Below are positions 8,303-16,127 of a stretch of DNA of 63,576 nt, one piece after another. Each line of letters starts with the position of its first letter. The first letter of the stretch is position 1. The notes under the pieces were generated by a model. The model was not told the origin of the DNA. It did no database searches and worked only from the letters and a program-made list of their open reading frames with translations. Source of the DNA: Pseudomonas batumici (GTDB lineage Bacteria > Pseudomonadota > Gammaproteobacteria > Pseudomonadales > Pseudomonadaceae). The stretch lies in the NCBI RefSeq assembly GCF_000820515.1, contig NZ_JXDG01000112.1, positions 1-63,576 of the forward strand, written 5' to 3'. The position numbers were made by a program, and so were the translations under genes.

Positions 8303-8761
8303 GTGTCCAAGCCCCTCGAACAGCTGCACAAGCACATCAGTGCCGGCCTCGTTGTCGCCTCGCGCCATTGGCGCCGGGTGTGCCAGGCCACGCTGGTCAA
8401 CTATGGGATCTCCGAAGCCTGTGCCATGCCGTTGTTGCTGGTTGGTCGCATGGGGCCGGGCGTACGCCAGGTGACCGTGGCCCAGGAGGCGGGGATGGAA
8501 AGCCCGTCGTTGGTGCGCCTGCTCGACCAGTTGTGCAATGCCGGCTATGTGCTGCGCAGCGAAGACCCCAGCGACCGCCGGGCCAAATGCCTGAGCCTGA
8601 CCGAGGCCGGCGAGCGCCTGATGCAGGACATCGAAATCGAATTGATACGCCTGCGCTCTGAAGTGCTCGACGGTATCGAACCGGGCGACCTGGAGGCGGC
8701 GCTGCGGGTGATTCGCGCCTTCGAGGCGGCCGGGCAGAACCTGGGAGTGGCGAACCCGTGA
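8303..8761 (+). CDS. MarR-family transcriptional regulator of the efflux operon
   Basis: 152 residues with the winged-helix MarR fold: the recognition region VTVAQEAGMESPSLVRLLDQL and the wing SEDPSDRRAKCLSLTEAGERL are both visible. It starts with GTG 8303; its stop overlaps the GTG of the next gene (GTGA). It is the first gene of an operon with an FUSC permease, a DUF1656 protein, an HlyD adaptor and an OprM-type channel, so it probably represses drug or aromatic-acid efflux until a ligand binds. The palindrome at 8275-8288 is its likely operator. Confidence 0.88.
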   Translation: MSKPLEQLHKHISAGLVVASRHWRRVCQATLVNYGISEACAMPLLLVGRMGPGVRQVTVAQEAGMESPSLVRLLDQLCNAGYVLRSEDPSDRRAKCLSLTEAGERLMQDIEIELIRLRSEVLDGIEPGDLEAALRVIRAFEAAGQNLGVANP

Positions 8762-10842
8762 ACGGTTTCTGGACCGGCATGCCCCCCGCTCGCGACTGGT
8801 TCTACGGCGTGCGCACCTTCGCCGCCTCGATGATCGCGCTGTATATCGCCTTGCTGATGGAGTTGCCACGTCCGTACTGGGCCATGGCCACCGTCTACAT
8901 CGTCTCCAGCCCCTTTGTCGGCCCCACCAGCTCCAAGGCCCTGTACCGTGCGGTCGGGACCTTTCTCGGCGCCTCGGCGGCGGTGTTTTTCGTCCCGCTG
9001 TTCGTGCAGACCCCGTTCCTGCTGGCGGTGGCGATCGCGCTCTGGACCGGCATCCTGCTGTTTCTCTCGTTGCACCTGCGCACCGCCAACAGCTACGCGC
9101 TGATGCTCGCCGGCTACACCATGCCGATGATCGCCCTGCCGGTGGTGGACAACCCCCTGGGAGTGTTCGATGTGGCGGTGTCGCGGACCGAGGAAATCTT
9201 CCTCGGCATCGTCGTGGCGGCGGTGGTCGGCAGCATGTTCTGGCCCCGGCGCCTGGCGCCGGTGTTCATCGATGCGGCCGGCAAATGGTTCGGCGACGCC
9301 TCCACCTACAGCCTGCGCTTTCTCTCGCGCAACGTGCAGACCGATGAAGTCAGCGCCCTGCGCGCGTCGATGGTCGCCACCTTCAACAGCCTGGAGCCGA
9401 TGATCGGCCAGTTGTCCCACGAAGGCGCCAGGCCGCAGACCGTGCGCAACAGCAAGGAACTGCGCGGACGGATGATCCACCTGCTGCCGGTGGTCGATGC
9501 CCTCGACGACGCCCTGTACGCCCTGGAACGCCGCACGCCGGAACTGGTGGCGCGTTTCACGCCCTTGCTCGAAGCCGCCGGCGAGTGGCTGGCGGGCACT
9601 GTGCAGGACGCCTCGGTCGAGCGTTGGCAAGCCTTGCGCGGCCAGTTGGAAAGCCTGCAACCCAGCGCGGTCGAACTGGACGACCGGCGCCAGTTGCTGT
9701 TCTCCAATGCGCTCTACCGCCTCGGCGAGTGGATCGACCTGTGGCAGGACTGCCGCAGCCTGCAACACGCCATCCAGTGTGAAAGCCAGGACAACTGGCG
9801 CGCGGTCTACCGGCACTGGCGCCTGAGCCGGCTGACCCCCTTCCTCGACCGCGGGCTGATGCTCTATTCGGTGGCCTCGACCGTCGCTGCGATCATCCTC
9901 GCCTCGGTGCTGTGGATCCTGCTGGGCTGGACCGACGGTGCCAGCGCGGTGATCCTGGCGGCGGTGGCCTGCAGTTTCTTCGCGGCGATGGACGACCCGG
10001 CGCCGCAGATCTACCGGTTCTTTTTCTGGACCGCGCTATCGGTGATCTTCGCCAGCCTCTACCTGTTCGTGGTGCTGCCCAACCTGCACGACTTCCCGAT
10101 GCTGGTGCTGGCCTTCGCCGTGCCCTTCATCTGCGTCGGCACCCTCACCGTGCAGCCGCGTTTCTACCTGGGCACCCTGCTGACCATCGTCAACACCTCG
10201 TCCTTCATCAGCATTTCGGGCGCCTACGACGCCGACTTCCTCAACTTCGCCAACTCCAACCTGGCCGGTCCCGTGGGGTTGCTGTTCGCCTTTGTCTGGA
10301 CCCTGGTGGCGCGACCCTTCGGCGCCGAGTTCGCGGCCAAGCGCCTGACCCGCTTCAGTTGGCGCGACATCGTCGGACTGACCGAGCCCGCGACCCTGGC
10401 CGAGCACCGGCACATGGGCGTGCAGATGCTCGACCGCCTGATGCAGCACCTGCCGCGCCTGGCCATGACCGGCCAGGACACCGGCGCGGCGCTGCGTGAG
10501 CTGCGGGTGGCGCTCAACCTGCTCGACCTGCTGGCCTACACGCCGCGCGTGACGGGGGTGGCCAATGGGCTGCTCAAGCAGGTTGTGGAGGAGGTCGGCG
10601 AGTATTTCCGTGCCTGTCTCAAGGCTCGTGAACGTCTGCCGGCGCCCGCCGCGCTGCTGATGACCATGGACCGCACCCGCCGGGCCCTGGGTTCCCAGGG
10701 GCTGGACGACGGCGAAACCCGCCTGCACCTGCTGCACGCCTTGAGCGGACTGCGCCTGGCGTTGCTGCCGGGGGTCGAGTTCGTGGCGAGCGCCGAGCAA
10801 CAGGAAACCCTTCCCCATGGGATCGATGGAGCGCCTTTATGA
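8758..10842 (+). CDS. FUSC-family (AaeB-like) inner-membrane efflux permease
   Basis: 694 residues with two blocks of transmembrane helices, near residues 20-165 and 370-520, separated by a cytoplasmic domain; this is the fusaric-acid-resistance/AaeB arrangement. The N-terminal FYGVRTFAASMIALYIALLMELPRPYWAMATVYIVS region is characteristic. AaeB exports aromatic carboxylic acids with the AaeA adaptor and AaeX. Here the start GTG overlaps marR and the stop overlaps the DUF1656 gene by 4 bases, so the whole set is translationally coupled. Substrate is unproven. Confidence 0.88.
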   Translation: MNGFWTGMPPARDWFYGVRTFAASMIALYIALLMELPRPYWAMATVYIVSSPFVGPTSSKALYRAVGTFLGASAAVFFVPLFVQTPFLLAVAIALWTGILLFLSLHLRTANSYALMLAGYTMPMIALPVVDNPLGVFDVAVSRTEEIFLGIVVAAVVGSMFWPRRLAPVFIDAAGKWFGDASTYSLRFLSRNVQTDEVSALRASMVATFNSLEPMIGQLSHEGARPQTVRNSKELRGRMIHLLPVVDALDDALYALERRTPELVARFTPLLEAAGEWLAGTVQDASVERWQALRGQLESLQPSAVELDDRRQLLFSNALYRLGEWIDLWQDCRSLQHAIQCESQDNWRAVYRHWRLSRLTPFLDRGLMLYSVASTVAAIILASVLWILLGWTDGASAVILAAVACSFFAAMDDPAPQIYRFFFWTALSVIFASLYLFVVLPNLHDFPMLVLAFAVPFICVGTLTVQPRFYLGTLLTIVNTSSFISISGAYDADFLNFANSNLAGPVGLLFAFVWTLVARPFGAEFAAKRLTRFSWRDIVGLTEPATLAEHRHMGVQMLDRLMQHLPRLAMTGQDTGAALRELRVALNLLDLLAYTPRVTGVANGLLKQVVEEVGEYFRACLKARERLPAPAALLMTMDRTRRALGSQGLDDGETRLHLLHALSGLRLALLPGVEFVASAEQQETLPHGIDGAPL

Positions 10843-11048
10843 TCGGTGACCTGGATATCAGCGGGGTGTTCCTGCCCACGCTGCTGGTGCTGATGGGCAT
10901 TACGTACGCGCTGTACCTGGTGGTGCACGGGCTGTTGACGCGCCTCCACTTCTACCGCCTGGTCTGGCACCGGGCCTTGTTCAACGTCGGTCTCTACGCT
11001 TTGTTGCTGGGCGTTGTGGATTCGTTCAGTCGATACCTGATGACATGA
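10839..11048 (+). CDS. DUF1656 small membrane protein (AaeX-like)
   Basis: 69 residues with two predicted transmembrane helices (FLPTLLVLMGITYALYLVV and ALFNVGLYALLLGVV). It corresponds in position and size to AaeX, the small accessory subunit of aaeXAB systems. ATGA overlaps join it to both neighbours. Confidence 0.85.
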   Translation: MIGDLDISGVFLPTLLVLMGITYALYLVVHGLLTRLHFYRLVWHRALFNVGLYALLLGVVDSFSRYLMT

Positions 11049-11944
11049 AAAAACCTCTTTTGACCATTGGCCGTGTAGTCCTGACTTCGCTGGTGGTGAT
11101 CTTCGCCTGCCTGGTGGTCTGGCGCATGGTGATGTACTACATGTTCGCGCCCTGGACCCGGGACGGGCATATCCGCGCCGATATCGTGCAGATCGCCCCG
11201 GACGTGTCCGGCCTGATCCAGCAGGTGCAGGTGCGCGACAACCAGCCGGTGAGCCGCGGCCAGGTGCTGTTCAGCATCGACCAGGACCGCTTCAAGCTGG
11301 CGCTGCGCCAGGCCAAGGCCGCCGTGGCTGACCGTCAGGAAACCCTGGCCCAGGCCCAGCGCGAGAACAAGCGCAACCGTGGCCTGGGCAACCTGGTGGC
11401 CGGCGAGCAGCTGGAAGAAAGCCAGTCGCGGGTCGCCCGCGCCGAACTGGCCCTGGCCGAGGCCCAGGTGGCGGTGGACGCCGCGCAGTTGAACCTCGAC
11501 CGCTCGGTGATCCGCAGCCCGGTGGACGGCTACGTCAACGACCGCGCACCCCGTGAACAGGAGTTCGTCACGGCCGGGCGGCCGGTGCTGTCGGTGGTGG
11601 ACAGCAGTTCCTTCCATATCGATGGCTATTTCGAGGAAACCAAGCTCGATGGCATCCAGGTCGGCCAGGCCGTGGACATCCGGGTGATCGGCGACAATGC
11701 GCGGTTGCGCGGGCATGTCGAAAGCATCGTCGCCGGTATCGAGGACCGTGACCGCACCAGTGGCTCGAACCTGCTGCCCAACGTCAACCCGGCGTTCAGC
11801 TGGGTGCGCCTGGCCCAGCGGATTCCGGTACGGATTGCCTTCGACGACGTGCCGGCGGACTTTCGCATGATCGCCGGGCGTACGGCCACGGTGTCGATCA
11901 TCGATGACGCCAAGGTCGCGCCGAAGAAAGAGGCCGCGCAATGA
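11045..11944 (+). CDS. HlyD/AaeA-type periplasmic adaptor (membrane fusion) protein
   Basis: 299 residues: one N-terminal transmembrane anchor (GRVVLTSLVVIFACLVVW), a biotinyl-lipoyl half motif (DIVQIAPDVSGLIQQVQVRDNQPVSRGQVLF), a short alpha-hairpin, and the second lipoyl half (LDRSVIRSPVDGYVND). Such adaptors bridge the FUSC permease and an outer-membrane channel. ATGA overlaps connect it to the DUF1656 and NodT genes. Confidence 0.9.
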   Translation: MKKPLLTIGRVVLTSLVVIFACLVVWRMVMYYMFAPWTRDGHIRADIVQIAPDVSGLIQQVQVRDNQPVSRGQVLFSIDQDRFKLALRQAKAAVADRQETLAQAQRENKRNRGLGNLVAGEQLEESQSRVARAELALAEAQVAVDAAQLNLDRSVIRSPVDGYVNDRAPREQEFVTAGRPVLSVVDSSSFHIDGYFEETKLDGIQVGQAVDIRVIGDNARLRGHVESIVAGIEDRDRTSGSNLLPNVNPAFSWVRLAQRIPVRIAFDDVPADFRMIAGRTATVSIIDDAKVAPKKEAAQ

Positions 11945-13389
11945 AACCGTTGGCGCAAGTCGCGACCCTCGGCCTGGGCCTGATGTTGTCGGCGTGCTCG
12001 ATCGTCGGCCCGGATTATCACCTGCCCGCCGATTCGGCGATGCAACGCAAGGACCTGCAAGGGAACATGGCCGGCGAAGGCGACAATGTGGTGTCGGCGC
12101 CGGTGCCGAGCGATTGGTGGCGCCTGTACCAGGACCCGCGCCTGGATGAGCTGGTGCGCCAGGCGTTGGCGTCCAACACCGATCTGCGGGTGGCGGCGGC
12201 GAGCCTGTCGCGGGCCCGGGCCCAGGTGGAAGAGGCCGAGGCGGCCGGCGGCTTCAGTGCCGGGGTGAAGGCCGGTGCCGAGCGTTTGCAGGAGTCCGGC
12301 CAGGCCTTCCTGCTGCCGGAAAAGGTTCCTGTGGCCAACGTCGGCGATATTGCGCTATCCGTGTCCTATCAGTTCGATCTGTGGGGGACTTTGCAACGGG
12401 GTATCGAGGGGGCGAAGGCCAATGCCGACGCGACCCAGGCGGCGGGCGACGTGGCCCGGATCACCCTGGTGGCGGATGTGGTGCGTTCCTATACCCAGAT
12501 CTGCGCGGCCAACGAAGAGCGCGAGATCGCCGAGAAGTCCGTCGAGCTGCAAGCCCAGAGCACCGAGCTGACCAAGCGTCTGCGTGATGCCGGGCGCGGC
12601 GACGAAACCCAGGTCACCCGGTCCCAGACCCAGTTCAAATCCCTGCGCGCCGAACTGCCGCGCTACCAGGCCGCGCGCCAGGCCGGCTTGTTCCGCCTGT
12701 CGATGTTGCTGGCCAAACCCCTGGACCAGTTGCCGGCCGGTGTCGCCGATTGCGCGTCGCTGCCGCATATCGCCCAGTTGCTGCCGGTGGGCGACGGCGC
12801 CGAGCTGCTCAAGCGCCGTCCGGATATCCGCCAGGCCGAACGCCGGCTGGCGGCGGCGACGGCCGGTATAGGCGTCGCCACGGGCGAGCTGTACCCGAAC
12901 ATCAGCATCGGCGCCACGGTGGGCTCGGTCGGTATGCTGAAGGATCTTGGCCAGCCGTCGACCAATCGCTGGGGCTTCGGACCGGCGATCAGCTGGACGG
13001 TGCCGACCAACGGCGCGCGGGCGCGCATCCGCGAAGCCGAGGCCACCACCCAGGGTGCCCTGGCGCATTTCGACGGCGTGGTGCTCAATGCCGTCCGCGA
13101 AACCCAGACCAGCCTGGCCCAGTACACCGCGCAGCTCGACCGCCGCGATGCCCTGGCCGATGCCGAGCAGTCGGCCAGGCAGGCGGCGGACCAGACGCAT
13201 CGCTTCTACACCGCCGGTCGCGCGTCATTCCTGGCGGACCTGCAGGCGACCCGCACCTACACCGATGTGCGGGCACAGCTGGCGGCGGCCAACACCCAGG
13301 TGGCGATGAGTCAGATCGAACTGTTCCTGGCCCTCGGCGGCGGTTGGGAAAGCGGACGAACGCCACCTGCCGAGCACGCGAAACCCTGA
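11941..13389 (+). CDS. OprM/NodT-family outer-membrane efflux lipoprotein
   Basis: 482 residues with a lipoprotein signal (LGLGLMLSACSIVGPDY) and the NodT-family pattern: two outer-membrane efflux repeats, conserved LLKRRPDIRQAERRLAAA and the terminal RTYTDVRAQLAAANTQVA region. It supplies the outer-membrane exit duct for the FUSC/HlyD pump encoded just before. The start ATG overlaps the adaptor stop by four bases, so this efflux operon carries its own channel, unlike E. coli aaeXAB, which relies on TolC. Confidence 0.9.
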   Translation: MKPLAQVATLGLGLMLSACSIVGPDYHLPADSAMQRKDLQGNMAGEGDNVVSAPVPSDWWRLYQDPRLDELVRQALASNTDLRVAAASLSRARAQVEEAEAAGGFSAGVKAGAERLQESGQAFLLPEKVPVANVGDIALSVSYQFDLWGTLQRGIEGAKANADATQAAGDVARITLVADVVRSYTQICAANEEREIAEKSVELQAQSTELTKRLRDAGRGDETQVTRSQTQFKSLRAELPRYQAARQAGLFRLSMLLAKPLDQLPAGVADCASLPHIAQLLPVGDGAELLKRRPDIRQAERRLAAATAGIGVATGELYPNISIGATVGSVGMLKDLGQPSTNRWGFGPAISWTVPTNGARARIREAEATTQGALAHFDGVVLNAVRETQTSLAQYTAQLDRRDALADAEQSARQAADQTHRFYTAGRASFLADLQATRTYTDVRAQLAAANTQVAMSQIELFLALGGGWESGRTPPAEHAKP

Positions 13390-13443
13390 GTCCGTTGCTA
13401 TGCTCCTAACTATCGGCTGGTCGCCGTTGGTTGGGAGTGTTGG

Positions 13444-14127
13444 GTGAATCCTAACCATCGTGGTCAGCATGGCTCGATGGGGATTCTCATAATGAAAAAC
13501 CCTTATGCTCCTGGTTTCTGGTGTGCCGTGGTGGCACTGGTTCTGCTCTCGGCGACGTATTTTTATGGCGTCATGCTGGCGCAGCAGATCGATAAGGCGT
13601 TGATCTTTCTCGACAGCGCCACGGCGTTGATCGCGGTGATGTCCATCAGCATGGTGGCCTGGGCCAGCTACCAGGCGCAGCAGGTGAAGAAACGCCAGTT
13701 GTCCCAGAGCAAGACCCTGGTGTTGGTCTGGGACACCAAGGTCGCCCTGCGTCGTGTCGAAACCGTCTTCGACCGGTATTTCTGGGGCAGCTATTGGCAA
13801 CCGGGCCGGACCTTCCAGGAGGTCATGGGCGAACTCACCGGGACCCCGCTGGAAAAAAGCCTTGAAGCGCTGAAAAGCCAATGCCTGAAACTCGACCGCG
13901 AAGTGGCCCATGACGAGCGCCACTGGCTGAGCAACGCCCGCGAATTGTCCGATGTCGCCACGGCCATGGCCCGCGAACGCTATCAGCTGGACGTCTGCGA
14001 CCCGCGTAACGACTCGCCGAACGGGGTGGTGATCAACCGCGACTTCGAGGTGCTGGTGTACACCTGGACCGCACGGCTGAAAACCTTCGATCATCAGTTG
14101 GATGAGATGGAAGTCCAGTATTCCTGA
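13444..14127 (+). CDS. Unrecognised two-helix inner-membrane protein
   Basis: 227 residues with two hydrophobic segments near the N-terminus (FWCAVVALVLLSATYFYGVML and ALIFLDSATALIAVMSISMVAWA) and a hydrophilic, partly coiled C-terminal two-thirds rich in Glu, Arg and Leu, probably cytoplasmic. GTG 13444 is chosen because GGGAG lies 6 bases upstream; ATGs at 13477 and 13492 lack a ribosome site. I do not recognise the family. It follows the efflux operon by 54 bases and precedes the DUF945 gene by 118, with no obvious link to either. Confidence 0.7.
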   Translation: MNPNHRGQHGSMGILIMKNPYAPGFWCAVVALVLLSATYFYGVMLAQQIDKALIFLDSATALIAVMSISMVAWASYQAQQVKKRQLSQSKTLVLVWDTKVALRRVETVFDRYFWGSYWQPGRTFQEVMGELTGTPLEKSLEALKSQCLKLDREVAHDERHWLSNARELSDVATAMARERYQLDVCDPRNDSPNGVVINRDFEVLVYTWTARLKTFDHQLDEMEVQYS

Positions 14128-14245
14128 GCAACCCCGTCTCGGCAAATGCTACCCTAGGCGCCTTCGGGCATTGTCGAGCCGGCTCCGATCAGGGGTCAGG
14201 AAGACCAGCATTTCTCCATGCAACGGATATCGATCGGATCAATTC

Positions 14246-15757
14246 ATGAATAAATCAGCAGGATTGCTTTTAGGTTTTGTCGTGGTGGTCGGCGCGGTGA
14301 GCAGCGTCGGCGCGTGGTACACCGGCAATCAGTTGGAAGGGGTACTGAACACCTCGATCCAGGATGCCAACCAACAGTTGAAAATCGCCCTGGCCAGCAC
14401 CGGCGGCAGCGCGAATGTCGAGCTGGTGTCGCTGGATCGCCACCTGTTCAGCAGCACCGCGCACTACCGCGTCAAGCTGCAGAACCTGCAGGCCGGTGAA
14501 CAGAAGAAGGACATCGAGCTGCTGTTCGTCGACCATATCGAGCACGGGCCGTTGCCGTGGTCGCGTCTCAAGGCCCTGAAGCTGGCGCCGGTGATGGTCT
14601 ACAGCAACTACGAGCTGGAAAAGAGCGACACCACCGCCCCGTGGTTCGACGCCGCCAAGGGCGCCGCGCCGCTCAAGGGCCAGATTGCCCTGGGCTACAA
14701 CCGCTCGGTGGAGGGCAATATCGAACTGGTGCCGCTGGACTTCGCGCCGGACGCCACCACCCACCTGAAATTTTCCGGGCTGAGCCTGGCGCTGAGCGCC
14801 AGCGACCAGGCGGCCAAGATCAAGCTCAACGGCTATATGGACAACCTCAAGGTGTCCGCGGTGTCTCCAGAGCAGGGACCGGTACAGGTCGAACTGAACG
14901 GCCTGACCCTGGCCAGCGACCTGGCCAAGAGCGGTTTGGGTTTCTACCTGGGGCAGAACATCCTGGAGCTGAGCGAGACCAAGGTGACCTACGGGGTCAA
15001 GCCGGCGGTGGTCACGATCAAGGGTTTCGAGCAGAAGGACTCGACGGAAGCGGCGGGCAATGTGCTCTCCGGACGACTGGCCTATAACGTGGCCTCCATC
15101 GACTACAACGACAAGCCGGTGGGCAGCGCCCAGATGAGCTGGACGGCGAAGAACCTGGATTTTCCGGCGATGCAATCGCTGATCAAGCTGTACCAGGTCC
15201 AGTTGGAGGCGCTGCAAAAGGCCCAGGCGGCAGGGGTTCAAGACCCTGAGGCGGCGGTACCGGAACTGACCCCGGCCCAGCAGACCCAGGCCGAAGCCGA
15301 CATCAAGCAATTGTTGGCCGGCAAGCCGCAGATCGCCCTGGAAAACTTCTCGTTCAAGACCGCCAACGGCGAGAGCCGCGCCAGCCTGCTGGTGGACCTG
15401 ACCAACCCGTCCTCCACCGAGCTGCCGCCGGTGGAGTTGGGCAAGCAACTGGTCTCGCAGCTGGATGCCAAGGTGTTGCTGTCCAAGCCGATGATCTCCG
15501 ACCTGGCCGGCCTGCAGGCGCAGATCCAGGGCCAGAGCGACCCCAAGGCCGTCGCCCAGCAAGCCTCGACGGCCAGTGAAATGGCCGGCACCATGGCGTT
15601 GTCCACGGAGATGGCGACCGTGCAAGGCAACGACATCGTCTCCGCGCTGCACTACGCGGGCGGCCAGGTGGACTTCAACGGGCAGAAGATGCCGGTGGAA
15701 GACTTCATCACCCTGCTGCTGACCAAGTTCGGCGGCCAGGGTGGCGAACAGCCTTGA
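14246..15757 (+). CDS. DUF945 (YdgA-like) family protein
   Basis: 503 residues. An N-terminal signal anchor (AGLLLGFVVVVGAVSSVGAWYTG) is followed by the YdgA/DUF945 pattern (GNQLEGVLNTSIQDAN, HLFSSTAHYRVKL, DHIEHGPLPWSRL) and long beta-rich stretches, then an Ala/Gln-rich helical part near residues 315-350. The protein should be anchored in the inner membrane with its bulk in the periplasm. Function is unknown across the family. ATG 14246 starts directly at the signal anchor; the longer open frame from 14102 overlaps the preceding gene. Confidence 0.85.
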   Translation: MNKSAGLLLGFVVVVGAVSSVGAWYTGNQLEGVLNTSIQDANQQLKIALASTGGSANVELVSLDRHLFSSTAHYRVKLQNLQAGEQKKDIELLFVDHIEHGPLPWSRLKALKLAPVMVYSNYELEKSDTTAPWFDAAKGAAPLKGQIALGYNRSVEGNIELVPLDFAPDATTHLKFSGLSLALSASDQAAKIKLNGYMDNLKVSAVSPEQGPVQVELNGLTLASDLAKSGLGFYLGQNILELSETKVTYGVKPAVVTIKGFEQKDSTEAAGNVLSGRLAYNVASIDYNDKPVGSAQMSWTAKNLDFPAMQSLIKLYQVQLEALQKAQAAGVQDPEAAVPELTPAQQTQAEADIKQLLAGKPQIALENFSFKTANGESRASLLVDLTNPSSTELPPVELGKQLVSQLDAKVLLSKPMISDLAGLQAQIQGQSDPKAVAQQASTASEMAGTMALSTEMATVQGNDIVSALHYAGGQVDFNGQKMPVEDFITLLLTKFGGQGGEQP

Positions 15758-15781
15758 GCCTGGTGTCCAACTTGGGGGTGA

Positions 15782-15988
15782 CGCTGTCCAGCCGATACCC
15801 ATAGGGCACCCTCGGCGCAACTCAAGGGCATCGAGTTGCGCCGTCGGCTCGACGAGGCCGATGAAAGCCTGGTCCGGGCCGATGGCCCACTGCTGACCCT
15901 CTTCGATCCCTACAGACGCTTTGCCTGCCACTGTGGCAGGACTGACGCAGAGGCGCTCCAGGTCTTTTTGGCAACGATGTCCGAATAA
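15782..15988 (+). pseudogene. Possible gene remnant (open stretch without start)
   Basis: The 370 bases between the DUF945 gene and pgaA hold a 68-codon open frame with no ATG or usable start. Its codon use looks coding and the product contains GIELRRRLDEADESLV and LFDPYRRFACHCGR, like a real protein's C-terminus. I do not recognise the parent family. A CCTGCCA-CTG-TGGCAGG hairpin lies inside at 15924-15940. It may be chance in GC-rich DNA. Confidence 0.2.
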
Positions 15989-16077
15989 CGCTTGGCGCTG
16001 ATTTTTTCGTCTAACCTTCGTGATAGGCAGTGGGGGGGCTGCATGGCCACTGTCGTTAAGCTCCATGCTGAGTTTCT

Positions 16078-16123
16078 GGATCAGGCAGGAGCATTGGACT
16101 CCGGCTATCACTGGGGAAATGGA
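16078..16123 (+). promoter_or_regulatory. pgaA leader with five GGA motifs (RsmA/CsrA-type sites)
   Basis: GGA occurs at 16078, 16088, 16096, 16115 and 16121, the fourth within the probable ribosome-binding site GGGGA. Clustered GGA motifs around the Shine-Dalgarno are the signature of CsrA/RsmA repression, which is established for pgaA in E. coli. Confidence 0.4.
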
Positions 16124-16127
16124 CGAT

